43,213 nt of DNA from an uncultured delta proteobacterium (GTDB taxonomy: Bacteria; Desulfobacterota; WTBG01; CAIYCZ01; CAIRTM01). The notes below the pieces were generated by a model. It had not been told where the DNA came from and did no database searches. It saw only the letters and a list, made by a program, of their open reading frames with translations. Location of the stretch: the NCBI GenBank assembly GCA_903911225.1, contig CAIWCT010000136.1, forward strand, positions 1 through 43,213, read 5' to 3'. Below, one piece after another: positions 17,801 through 25,673 of this stretch (position 1 is its first letter; each line of letters opens with the position of its first letter). The position numbers and the translations under genes are program-made.

Positions 17801-18561
17801 AGACCATTAGCCATTTCGATGGGGCGGTTTGCATTTCACGCGCCGTGGCAGACGAACTGCATGCGTGGATAAAAAACTTCGGCACCAAACGCGAGCGACG
17901 ATTGGGGCTCAGCTGGTTTCATCTCGGGGCAAATGTCGAAAACACCGTACCCACAACGGGAATGCCCAATGGCGCAAATCAAACGCTCAATGCAATAAAG
18001 GAACTGCCTTCATTCCTGGCAGTCGGAACCGTCGAGCCACGTAAAGGCTATACTCAAATACTTGCGGCATTCGAACAGCTTTGGAGTGAAGGTGTTGACG
18101 CCAACCTGATCATAGTCGGAAACCAGGGCTGGAAGATGGAGGCACTGGCTGAAAAGCTCAGCGCTCATCGTGAGCGTGGCAAGCATCTGTTCTGGCTCGA
18201 AGGCATCAGCGACGAGTATCTTGAAAAAATCTACGCAGCCAGTACGTGCCTGATTGCCGCCTCGGAAGGCGAAGGCTTTGGTTTGCCGCTGATTGAAGCC
18301 GCTCATCATCGGCTGCCAATTATTGCGCGAGATATTCCCGTATTCCGCGAGGTCGCAGGCGACCATGCGTTTTACTTTAAGGGTCTTGAGCCGCAAGCGC
18401 TCAGGGATGCTGTTCGCCAATGGCTTGAGCTTGATAAGCAGGGCAAAGCCCCCCAGTCCGACAACATGCCCCGGCAAACCTGGAAGCAGAGCGCCGAACA
18501 ATTGTTGAAAATAGTTTTGGGTGGTCAGGGGCAGTCCGCCGCGGGTGGTGCATGCACATAA
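14815..18561 (+). CDS. Triple-domain GT4-type glycosyltransferase, WbdA-like polymerase
   Basis: A 1248-residue cytoplasmic enzyme made of three GT-B glycosyltransferase modules. Module 1 (about 1-410) has the GT4 EX7E motif at Glu317/Glu325 (EGFGLPALE). Module 2 (about 425-815) starts RLAYISPLPPEQSGIADYS but has a degenerate motif (RGETSAAVLD, Glu725). Module 3 (about 855-1240) has EX7E at Glu1153/Glu1161 (EGFGLPLIE). E. coli O8 WbdA is likewise a three-domain polymerase that builds the repeat unit of an ABC-exported O-antigen. By analogy this enzyme would polymerise the chain. It overlaps the upstream stop (TGATG), supporting coupled production with the sulfotransferase. Sugar donor and linkages are not predictable from sequence alone; a mannose- or rhamnose-type donor is suggested by the nearby RMD-like gene. 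Confidence 0.88.
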   Translation: MRLVIDMQGAQSIESRNRGIGRYSLALSREMARLRCEHNVVFALNGLFSETIEPIRAAFAGLVPEENICVWEAAAPVNALDPSNDARRQVAEISREAFLASLRPDVVLNTSIFEGLEGGAVTSIGCFTTQLPTVVVLYDLIPLIYRSLYLQNPVVERWYLNKLDHLRRADLLLSISSSSRQEAVDYLNFPAEKVVNISTACDSRFQPAVVDKSGHAQLQMNYGLVRPFVMYTGGIDHRKNIEGLIRAYAGMPRHIRVAHQLAVVCSIKEPDRKLLLRLAHKEGLGDDELVITGFVSDNDLLMLCNACKLFVFPSWHEGFGLPALEAMACGRAVIGSNKSSIPEVIGREDALFDPLDDRAITRKMVDVLTNEDFRAELAQYGLERAKSFSWERTARRAWQALEAFVAQRSQSLPVLSVMTQRPRLAYISPLPPEQSGIADYSAALLPELARHYEVEVIVSQSKVSDPWVRANCPMRDVNWFRANARRFDRVLYHFGNSPFHSHMFDLLGELPGVVVLHDFFLAHAVGHVPFPGAIPTRGDLAFVHSHGWSALHARYAAKDVDEAVWAYPCNLEVLQNALGVIVHSDYSCSLARQWYGSHAADAWSQIPLVRATAVDAGRPALRQALGIGEKDFIVCSFGLLGATKLNHRLLAAWLASPLAGDPRCRLIFVGRNPGGDYADQLAGSMHGSASRSLIEITGWADAAAYRAWLAAADIGVQLRTRSRGETSAAVLDCMNHGLATIVNAHGSTADVPTDAVWMLPDEFSEDQLIEALTALWRDDGQRQTLGRRAREVIYMHHQPRQCADQYAQAIENHYQKAMFGLPAVIDAIANVEPPLQPDDWPRVSSALANNFPPRPRRKQLFLDVSILAQNDAKSGIQRVVRALLRELLLNPPDGWAVEPVYAAADTPGYRYAHLFTSRFLDINNVCAEDKPVDTWPGDVFVGLDLQHVVVPLQKDYLLAWHRRGTKIFFIVYDLLPILFPHFFQEATRMMHERWLETISHFDGAVCISRAVADELHAWIKNFGTKRERRLGLSWFHLGANVENTVPTTGMPNGANQTLNAIKELPSFLAVGTVEPRKGYTQILAAFEQLWSEGVDANLIIVGNQGWKMEALAEKLSAHRERGKHLFWLEGISDEYLEKIYAASTCLIAASEGEGFGLPLIEAAHHRLPIIARDIPVFREVAGDHAFYFKGLEPQALRDAVRQWLELDKQGKAPQSDNMPRQTWKQSAEQLLKIVLGGQGQSAAGGACT

Positions 18562-20441
18562 TTAAGGCGCCTGAAATGACATCATGCAAGCGGCTGGCGG
18601 TATGGGCCATTGACTTTGCGCTTTTTATTTCCCTGGCGCTGCTGACTGCCAATCGCTTTTCTCCTGAGTTTTTGAACGCGGATGTTATTTTAAATTCAGT
18701 GATATCGCTGCAGCATGTTACGCCGTTTTGCTGGGGTCAAAATCGCATGGCAAACATACTGCCCCTGGCGGCTTCTCCGATTAGAGATCCATCGCTCAAT
18801 CTCTACGCCTGTCTTGTGATTGTGACCATTGTTTTTTACGGGTTGATATGGTTCTGGGCTGATCGTTTGTCCAAAACAGGTTTTACGGATAAACAACACC
18901 GCCTGGTCAGAAGAGAGATTTTTCTTGTTCTGGCCAGCATTTTTTTCTTTATTGCACAACCCAGCACTGTCTTTGAAATTGCAATCTTTCATATCGAATA
19001 TACCCTGTCGTACCTCCTGCTGGGCGTTGCGTTTTTTTGCTTCTTCGACCAAAAAAAACCGCTTTTCATGCGGTTTGCAGTAACAGGGGCCTGCTTTGCC
19101 GTCGCCACTGGAATAAACTACAGCATAGTAATCCCTGCACTGTGCCTTACAGGGGGGCGCGCGCTCTTCAGGAGAAAGCTGGATAACGATTCCCTTGCCT
19201 TCGGTGTTTGCGCGGTGGTTTTATTGATTGCATGGGGATTGATAGCCCGCTTTTATCCAGACCCCGGCATATCGTATGTGCGCTTCGACTTTGAGCGACT
19301 GAATGATTCTGTTCAGATTGTCGCTAAGAATCTAATTGATGCTTTCTGTGTTGGCAATTTTATTGCATTAGCGCTTGCAGCTTGTTTGTTGAAAATCCTC
19401 GCCTTTAGAATGCCACAGCAGATTGCGTTGTCAGATTATAATCGTACAGGCTTATTTACGATACTATTGCTTGTATTCGCAGGAGCGTGGACACTCATTT
19501 TTTCAGTCAACTCGTGGGTGACTGCAAATTTATTCAACTTTAGATACTTTATTCCGGTGATATTTGTTGCAATGATACTCCTGTCTCTTGAAGTCAGAAA
19601 TCTCGCAGTTTTATTCAATTGGTGGCAGCACGCTGCTGTATCGATTGTGCTGGCTTTCGGGTTGATTATTTATTTGGCGCAACCGTTTGTACCTTTGCGT
19701 GACTACAGGGTGTTCAAAAGCGTTAACAGCGTCTTTCCGGACGATGTTGCAGGCTACGCAGGCAACTACTGGTATGTTTGGCCTGCGGTAATGAAAAATT
19801 TACTTGAGGGGAAGGATGGTTTCGGTTTTACCTGTCGTGGGGAAGGCAACCGGGGTAATCTGACGCGATATTTTTCGAAAGTTGCACAACGACGTGGAAA
19901 CCTGACCTTTGGGTGTCTAGAGGAGCCGATTGATGAGTGCCATTTTCAAATAAAAAGTTTCTTTGGGAATGCCAGTCCGGGTGATGCTGAGTTGGTTCAG
20001 GATGGTATTTGGCTGTTGCCAGTCTATTTTATGAACGGGCCTTTAGGAAAGTCCGACTTTGCTTTAGCGTTATCGGCGGAGGAGATCCCAAACCAGTGGC
20101 AAAAAAACGAATTGAGAAAATGTTCCCTGCGGGTCAAAAATAATGGAAATATTATCCTGTCCAGCGCAGGCAGTGATTTGAACTGTCCTGCTAAATATGC
20201 TATCCACTTGTCTTACCGGTGGGTAGAGGCTGACAGCTCAGCGCCGCTGTCCGGGTTTGATACGCGAACCGCTCTGCCTGTGGCGGTTAAACCAAAAGCT
20301 GAAATAATAATGAACATGGAGATTAAAGCTCCATCAAGGCCTGGAAAATACCGGCTGGAGATTGAGGCAGTGCAGGAACTGGTCGCCTGGTTTAAAGACA
20401 AAGGATGCCCGGGGCTGCGCATTGCGGTGGAGGTGCGGTGA
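18552..20441 (+). CDS. Polytopic membrane protein with C-terminal Ig-like beta domain
   Basis: A 629-residue protein with roughly ten predicted membrane segments in the first 390 residues (for example FLVLASIFFFIAQP, AVVLLIAWGLIARF and VSIVLAFGLIIYLAQP). A soluble region follows. The last ~110 residues contain YAIHLSYRWV, TRTALPVAVKPKAEI and PGKYRLEIEAVQELVAWF, a beta-sandwich-like module I associate with polysaccharide-locus glycosyltransferases and methyltransferases. The topology fits a GT-C glycosyltransferase or another envelope polysaccharide-modifying enzyme; I cannot see a decisive catalytic motif. The ATG at 18552 overlaps the preceding gene by 10 bp; an internal ATG at 18576 is an alternative start. 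From here onward the sequence becomes more AT-rich. Confidence 0.65.
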   Translation: MHIIKAPEMTSCKRLAVWAIDFALFISLALLTANRFSPEFLNADVILNSVISLQHVTPFCWGQNRMANILPLAASPIRDPSLNLYACLVIVTIVFYGLIWFWADRLSKTGFTDKQHRLVRREIFLVLASIFFFIAQPSTVFEIAIFHIEYTLSYLLLGVAFFCFFDQKKPLFMRFAVTGACFAVATGINYSIVIPALCLTGGRALFRRKLDNDSLAFGVCAVVLLIAWGLIARFYPDPGISYVRFDFERLNDSVQIVAKNLIDAFCVGNFIALALAACLLKILAFRMPQQIALSDYNRTGLFTILLLVFAGAWTLIFSVNSWVTANLFNFRYFIPVIFVAMILLSLEVRNLAVLFNWWQHAAVSIVLAFGLIIYLAQPFVPLRDYRVFKSVNSVFPDDVAGYAGNYWYVWPAVMKNLLEGKDGFGFTCRGEGNRGNLTRYFSKVAQRRGNLTFGCLEEPIDECHFQIKSFFGNASPGDAELVQDGIWLLPVYFMNGPLGKSDFALALSAEEIPNQWQKNELRKCSLRVKNNGNIILSSAGSDLNCPAKYAIHLSYRWVEADSSAPLSGFDTRTALPVAVKPKAEIIMNMEIKAPSRPGKYRLEIEAVQELVAWFKDKGCPGLRIAVEVR

Positions 20442-20578
20442 ATTGAATCAGCATTATCACGACCATCCACAGCAGGGCTCTGTCCGAAAAGAGTCTGGAA
20501 AATATTCTGATGGGGCTGGGAGCATCAGGTTAAGTTTCATGTCCGGTTGCCATTGTATTTTTTAAGGAGAAGGGAATT

Positions 20579-21538
20579 ATGAAGAAGTTTTTAATTACCG
20601 GGGTTTCCGGTTTTGTCGGACAGTATTTTATTGATTATCTGGAAACAAACAGGATAAAGGCCCATGTTCTGGGCGTTGATTTGGCTGAACATAAATCCAG
20701 CCGGGCTTGCAGCTGTGTGACTCAGAGTTTTAAGCGGATCGATTTGCTGTGCGGGCATGAAATTGAGCGCATGCTGTTTGAGTTTCAGCCGGATTATGTG
20801 CTGCATCTGGCTTCTTACAGCAGTGTTGCTTTTAGCTGGAAGGAGCCGGTGCTGAGCTTCCAGAACAATATGAATGTTTTTTTGAATCTTGTTGAGACGA
20901 TCCGCAGACTGGGGCTTAAACCCCGGATGCTTTCCGTGGGCTCTTCCGAAGCCTACGGAAACATCAATCAAGAGCATCTTCCTCTGGTCGAAGAGGCTCC
21001 ACTTGACCCGGTAAGTCCGTATGCGGTGGCGCGGGTTTCCCAGGAGCTTTTATCCAAAGTGTATGCTGAGGCCTACGGCGTTGATTTGATTATAACCCGT
21101 TCTTTTAACCATATCGGGCCAGGGCAGAAGGATATTTTTGTAATTTCATCTTTTGCAAAACAGATCGCCGAAATCAAAAAGCTTGGATATGGGAAGGGCG
21201 TGCTGTCGACGGGAGATTTACGGATTGTGCGGGATTTTCTGGATGTGAGGGATGTTGTGCGGGCTTATTATCTGCTGCTGACGCAGGGGAAGAAGGGCCG
21301 GATTTACAATGTCTGTTCCGGCAAAGGGCATGCCTTGCAGGAGGTGGTTGATGAGCTGGCTTGCATTGCCGGAGTTGAAATCACAACAAAGCTGAATCCG
21401 GCGTTTGTCCGCCCGTCTGATAACCGGGGGATCATCGGATCGTACCAGAGGATGTATGATGAGTTGGGATGGAGGCCGGGAATTTCTTTTCAGCAAAGTT
21501 TAAAGGAAATTTTGCAATATTGGGAGGATCTGGTCTAG
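20579..21538 (+). CDS. NAD(P)-dependent GDP-sugar reductase/epimerase, RMD-like
   Basis: A 319-residue extended short-chain dehydrogenase. The Rossmann fold has GVSGFVG at 8-14, a conserved SVGSSEAYG block and, downstream of the active site, RSFNHIGPGQ and VRDFLDVRDVVRAY. These blocks match GDP-6-deoxy-4-keto-mannose reductases (RMD), which make GDP-D-rhamnose, and more loosely other nucleotide-sugar epimerases. The catalytic motif reads YAVAR (Tyr148, Arg152) where YxxxK is expected. No GDP-mannose 4,6-dehydratase lies in the window to supply its substrate. A strong ribosome-binding site (AAGGAG) precedes the ATG. The 137-bp gap before it holds nothing I recognise. Confidence 0.75.
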   Translation: MKKFLITGVSGFVGQYFIDYLETNRIKAHVLGVDLAEHKSSRACSCVTQSFKRIDLLCGHEIERMLFEFQPDYVLHLASYSSVAFSWKEPVLSFQNNMNVFLNLVETIRRLGLKPRMLSVGSSEAYGNINQEHLPLVEEAPLDPVSPYAVARVSQELLSKVYAEAYGVDLIITRSFNHIGPGQKDIFVISSFAKQIAEIKKLGYGKGVLSTGDLRIVRDFLDVRDVVRAYYLLLTQGKKGRIYNVCSGKGHALQEVVDELACIAGVEITTKLNPAFVRPSDNRGIIGSYQRMYDELGWRPGISFQQSLKEILQYWEDLV

Positions 21539-21648
21539 CCCTGGTTCAATGGTTAAGAGGAAAAAATCAAACAAAGCATTGTGCGAAGCTCGTTCCTGAC
21601 TTGTCCTGAAAAATTCTTAACTTGCCAGCCCACGTATTGGATCGTTTT

Positions 21649-22821
21649 ATGAAAAAAGAGAAGAGCGAAAACAAGTGCAGGCTGGTCGTTAATGCGACCC
21701 CGCTGCTGGAAAATTTAACCGGTGTAGGGCAGCTTGCTCGAGAGGTATCAAGATGCCTGGTTTGCATGCCCGGCTTTGAGGTCGATTTTTTTACGACGCT
21801 GAAAACCTTTTCAACCCTACAGGCTTTGGAAAACAGCCGCTTTCATGCCCGCATCTTGAAGCTTGCCAAGGGGGCTTTTCAGCAAATCCCTTATAAGGCC
21901 GCACTTCGAAAGCAGTACTTAAAAACAGACAAAGCAGGCCCCTCTTACAATCTTTACTGGGAGCCAAATTTCATTCCTGCCGATTCAATTTGTGCGCAGC
22001 GGATTGTAACGACCGTGTGTGATATGTCCGTGTTTGAGCATCCGGAGTGGCACCCTGCCGACCGTGTTTCTTTTTTTAAAAAGAATTTTTTTAAAAAAAT
22101 CAGTTGCTCCGATATCGTAACAACTATTTCCCGCTTCAGCAAAGAGCGGTTTCTGGAATTGCAGCATGAAGTACGGGAGGATCGCGTCAAGGTAATACAT
22201 TGCGGAGTTAATCATGAGGTTTTTCGGGTTTTGAATTCCGAAGATGTTGCGGCCTTTAGAAAGAGATATCGGCTACCGGAAAATTTTGCTCTATTTGTAG
22301 GAACCTTAGAGCCCCGCAAGAATCTTCTTTATCTGCTGACTGCCTATGAGAGGTTGCCGGCGGATTATCGGAAAACCTGCCCACTGGTGCTGGCAGGCGA
22401 TGAAGGTTGGGGGAATAAGGAAATTCTGAAACGGATAGATAAATTGGGGCGGCATGTTAAACGTTTTGGATATATTAAAAGTCAGACTGACTTGGCCCTG
22501 ATGTATAATGCCGCCTCTGTGTTTGTTTTCCCTTCTCTCTATGAGGGTTTCGGCATTCCTCCGTTGGAAGCAATGGCATGCGGTACTCCTGTTTGTCTAA
22601 GCTCGATTCCTGTTTTCCATGAGGTCTACGGCGATAATGCTGCTTTTTACATTGATCCGTTTGATCCCGACTCGCTATCCAGTGCTTTGTTGCGCATTTT
22701 GGAAGACTCAGAATATCGCGAGAGCCTTGTGCAGCGAGGGTTCGATCTTTCCCGAAAATATACATGGGAGGCAACCTCTGAGGGATATGCCTCTGTCTTC
22801 AAACAGATCATTGCAGGATAG
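21649..22821 (+). CDS. GT4 family glycosyltransferase
   Basis: A 390-residue GT-B glycosyltransferase, WbpX/WbpY-like in general layout. The N-terminal domain has the acceptor-side loop TPLLENLTGVGQLAREV. The donor-binding half has FALFVGTLEPRKN and FVFPSLYEGFGIPPLEAMAC, which includes the EX7E dyad. It probably adds a mannose- or rhamnose-type sugar in the same pathway. I prefer the ATG at 21649, with GGA upstream, over an in-frame TTG at 21622. It lies 110 bp after the epimerase gene in the same direction. Confidence 0.85.
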   Translation: MKKEKSENKCRLVVNATPLLENLTGVGQLAREVSRCLVCMPGFEVDFFTTLKTFSTLQALENSRFHARILKLAKGAFQQIPYKAALRKQYLKTDKAGPSYNLYWEPNFIPADSICAQRIVTTVCDMSVFEHPEWHPADRVSFFKKNFFKKISCSDIVTTISRFSKERFLELQHEVREDRVKVIHCGVNHEVFRVLNSEDVAAFRKRYRLPENFALFVGTLEPRKNLLYLLTAYERLPADYRKTCPLVLAGDEGWGNKEILKRIDKLGRHVKRFGYIKSQTDLALMYNAASVFVFPSLYEGFGIPPLEAMACGTPVCLSSIPVFHEVYGDNAAFYIDPFDPDSLSSALLRILEDSEYRESLVQRGFDLSRKYTWEATSEGYASVFKQIIAG

Positions 22822-22822
22822 C

Positions 22823-22912
22823 ATGAAAGCCGTCATTATTAATTACCGGCCGGTCAATTATGATATTGACTGCCTGTTCCGTGAGGGGTTGCTGCCAGCG
22901 GATATATGTTGA
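22823..22912 (+). pseudogene. Short ORF of 29 codons, probably a truncated glycosyltransferase start
   Basis: An ATG two bases after the GT4 stop opens a 29-codon frame beginning MKAVIINYRPVNYDIDCLF and ending ADIC. It resembles the first strand and loop of a glycosyltransferase fold and then stops. No continuation is found in the other frames before the next gene at 23026. It is most likely a gene fragment left by deletion at the junction with the AT-rich acetylation genes, but a genuine small protein cannot be excluded. The rest of the gap (22913-23025) holds nothing recognisable. Confidence 0.4.
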
Positions 22913-23025
22913 AATAGTGTGGCGTCTTCGGCGCAGCGCTGCTGTAAAAGCAGAAAACAACCAATAACCGCACGTATCGATAAAAACCGGTTTGTTGAAC
23001 TCGAAATCCGATGGGGATTGTATAA

Positions 23026-24438
23026 ATGTTATTTGATTCGCCTTTGTTTCTTTTTATTTTTTTACCCGTATGTTTTTTGCTTTATTTTGTTGTCGGCAAA
23101 AACTACAAGAATCCAACTTTGCTGGTTATGAGCTTATTGTTTTATGCTTGGGGAGAGCCCCGGTTTATTTTTATTGTTTGTGTATCCTGCCTGCTTGATT
23201 TGATTTTAGGGAAAATGATTTATGTATCGGAGAATAGTTTTAAAAAACGGGTTGCGCTTACACTGGGTGTTTTATCAAACATAGGGGGGCTCGTATACTT
23301 TAAGTATGCAAATTTTATTCTAAGCAACGTCAATCATTTATTATCGGATATGCATCTTAATCCCATTATATTTACATCCATTGTCTTGCCCCTTGGAGTA
23401 TCCTTTATTGTGTTTGGGAAAATCAGTTATCTCGTTGATATCTATCGGGGCGTTAGCTCTCCGGCGCAAAAAGCCACTTCGTATTTTACCTATGTTTTTT
23501 TGTTTCCCAAATTACTTGCTGGACCGATCATAAAATACCATGAAATAGAAGGACAAATACGGGAAAGAACTTGCAGCCTCGACGATATTTCGCTTGGCGT
23601 ATGCCGTTTCTCCTGGGGCTTGGCAAAAAAGGTGTTTATCGCCGATACCTTGGGGCCCTTCGTGGAGCTTATTTTTAAACTTCCCGCAAACGAACTCGAT
23701 TTTTTTAATTCCTGGTTCGGCGTAATCTGTTTTTCCGTGCAAATCTACTTCGACTTTTCCGCTTATTCCGATATGGCAATCGGACTTGCAAGAATCATGG
23801 GATTCCGTATCGCTGAAAATTTTAATATGCCCTATATTTCTTCAAATTTTACGGAGCTTTGGGGGAGATGGCACATCTCCCTATCCTCGTGGATAAGGGA
23901 CTATCTCTATATTCCTTTAGGGGGAAGCCGCTGTTCAAAGCCGAGGATGTATTTAAATTTATGGATTTGTTTTCTCTTGTGTGGTTTATGGCATGGTGCG
24001 AACTGGAATTTTATGCTTTGGGGAGCTTATAACGGCATTTTTCTTGTAGCTGAAAAAATGTTTATTTTACGGATCCAGAAAAAGCTCCCGCGGATATGTA
24101 ATGTCGCAACAACCTTCCTTCTGATTACGATAGGTTTGGTAATATTCCGTTCCGGCAGTATTGAGACCATGAGTTGCTACCTTACGGCAATGTTCAATCC
24201 GGACGTATTGTACGGGAAATTTATATTTGTAACCAATGACGCCAGATTTTTTCTGGCATTAGGATTATTCCTTATCTTCTTTCCGCTTACCAATATCTGC
24301 TGGAAACTTCAGGGTTTGTATCTTATGGTTTCTGCTAATCGAAAACTGGAAATTATCGCAGCTGCTATTGTATTACTCCTGTCGGTATTCAGAATTTCGA
24401 CGTCCACATTTAACCCTTTTCTGTATTTCAGGTTCTGA
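23026..24438 (+). CDS. MBOAT family O-acyltransferase, AlgI-like
   Basis: A 470-residue polytopic membrane enzyme. Typical MBOAT blocks are present: PLFLFIFLPVCFLLYF at the N-terminus, FPKLLAGPI, FSVQIYFDFSAYSDMAIG, WGRWHISLSSWIRDYLYIPL and the catalytic His in LWHGANWNFMLWG. Enzymes of this type take acetyl groups from the cytoplasm and pass them across the inner membrane for O-acetylation of exported polysaccharide. The following gene encodes the usual periplasmic partner. Base composition is clearly more AT-rich than in the genes before 18500, which suggests a different origin for this pair. Confidence 0.93.
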   Translation: MLFDSPLFLFIFLPVCFLLYFVVGKNYKNPTLLVMSLLFYAWGEPRFIFIVCVSCLLDLILGKMIYVSENSFKKRVALTLGVLSNIGGLVYFKYANFILSNVNHLLSDMHLNPIIFTSIVLPLGVSFIVFGKISYLVDIYRGVSSPAQKATSYFTYVFLFPKLLAGPIIKYHEIEGQIRERTCSLDDISLGVCRFSWGLAKKVFIADTLGPFVELIFKLPANELDFFNSWFGVICFSVQIYFDFSAYSDMAIGLARIMGFRIAENFNMPYISSNFTELWGRWHISLSSWIRDYLYIPLGGSRCSKPRMYLNLWICFLLCGLWHGANWNFMLWGAYNGIFLVAEKMFILRIQKKLPRICNVATTFLLITIGLVIFRSGSIETMSCYLTAMFNPDVLYGKFIFVTNDARFFLALGLFLIFFPLTNICWKLQGLYLMVSANRKLEIIAAAIVLLLSVFRISTSTFNPFLYFRF

Positions 24439-24462
24439 TGTTCCATTGCGGGAGCGCATTTA

Positions 24463-25635
24463 ATGATTAAGCGAATACAAAAAACGATGCTCGGCCTAAT
24501 TATCGCTTTAATTATCGCCCCTTGTTTTTTTTACTTCCTGCATAAGATAGCGCCTGTTAAAATGTTTACCTATTCCGATCTTGCGGGTATCACCATTTCG
24601 GAAAAGAGGCCGCAGCTTACAATCGATTCCTGGATGAGCGGACAATATCAGATACAATTCACCCGTTGGTTTAGTCAGCGTTTTGGTCTAAGAGAGATAT
24701 TTGTACGTTTAAATAATCAAATCTTTTACAGTCTATTTGATAAATCGTACATGTACGATCAAAAAATTATTGTTGGAAAAAAAAAGCAGCTTTACGAACG
24801 GGCATATATCGATGATTATACAAAACATATCTTTCCCATGACGCCTGCTCAGATGAACAGTTTGGTTGAACAAATAGCCGAGATCCAAAATTTATTTAAA
24901 AAACACGGGGTTGCTTTTCTGGTTTTAATTACTCCGAGCAAAGCATACACGTATCCTGAATATATACCTGATTCTTTTTTTTATAACCCGATCAGCCAGC
25001 AAAGAAATTATGATCTCATCCTTCCTTTATTGGAGCACTATAAGGTCAATTATATCGACGGCCAGAAAATAACCCTGCAGGCAAAAAGTACAGAGATATA
25101 TCCTTTGTTCTGCCAAGGAGGTATACATTGGAATTATTTATGCGCCTATTACACAATAGCTAAATTAATAACTACCATAGAGGCCCTTACTGAAAAAGAT
25201 CTTCCCCATATTCAATGCAGCAAAGTGCAGGTTGACACTAATCCAACAGGCAGTGATAAAGATCTAGCGACGCTGCTTAATTTAGCGATTCCTCCCACTT
25301 GCTATATCTCGCCGCATCCAGTTTTCACAGCCATGGAAAGCAGGGGGGGCAATAAAAATAATCTCGTTTTTGTTGGCGGCAGCTTTATATTTGTTATGGC
25401 CGATATTTTATGGGTGAATAAAATATTTAATCAAATTGACTTCTACTGTTATTACAAAACAAATCATTTTGTTTATCCTGAAAATAAAGAAGCCAGCCTT
25501 TATGATGCAAACAACATTAATTGGAATACGGAGTTTTTAAACAAAGATGCCGTTGTTTTGGAAATAAATGTAGTAAACTTTAATGGAAACCACATCAAAG
25601 GATTTGTTAAAGACGCCTTAAGCAGTTTGCGGTAA
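24463..25635 (+). CDS. AlgJ/AlgX-like SGNH-fold O-acetyltransferase partner
   Basis: A 390-residue protein with one N-terminal membrane anchor (about 9-27, LGLIIALIIAPCFFYFL), placing the rest in the periplasm. It has the family blocks VAFLVLITPSKAYTYPEYIP, GGIHWN (His222) and a nucleophile-like NLVFVGGSF (Ser307). It should act with the MBOAT protein just upstream (24-bp gap) to place acetyl groups on the polysaccharide. The catalytic DxH pair of AlgX/AlgJ reads GxH here (Gly220), so the Asp is missing or supplied elsewhere. The gene ends the polysaccharide cluster and converges on the amidohydrolase gene. Confidence 0.8.
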   Translation: MIKRIQKTMLGLIIALIIAPCFFYFLHKIAPVKMFTYSDLAGITISEKRPQLTIDSWMSGQYQIQFTRWFSQRFGLREIFVRLNNQIFYSLFDKSYMYDQKIIVGKKKQLYERAYIDDYTKHIFPMTPAQMNSLVEQIAEIQNLFKKHGVAFLVLITPSKAYTYPEYIPDSFFYNPISQQRNYDLILPLLEHYKVNYIDGQKITLQAKSTEIYPLFCQGGIHWNYLCAYYTIAKLITTIEALTEKDLPHIQCSKVQVDTNPTGSDKDLATLLNLAIPPTCYISPHPVFTAMESRGGNKNNLVFVGGSFIFVMADILWVNKIFNQIDFYCYYKTNHFVYPENKEASLYDANNINWNTEFLNKDAVVLEINVVNFNGNHIKGFVKDALSSLR

Positions 25636-25673
25636 CTAATTAACAAAATATTATTTATGATGTGTACTTAGCC

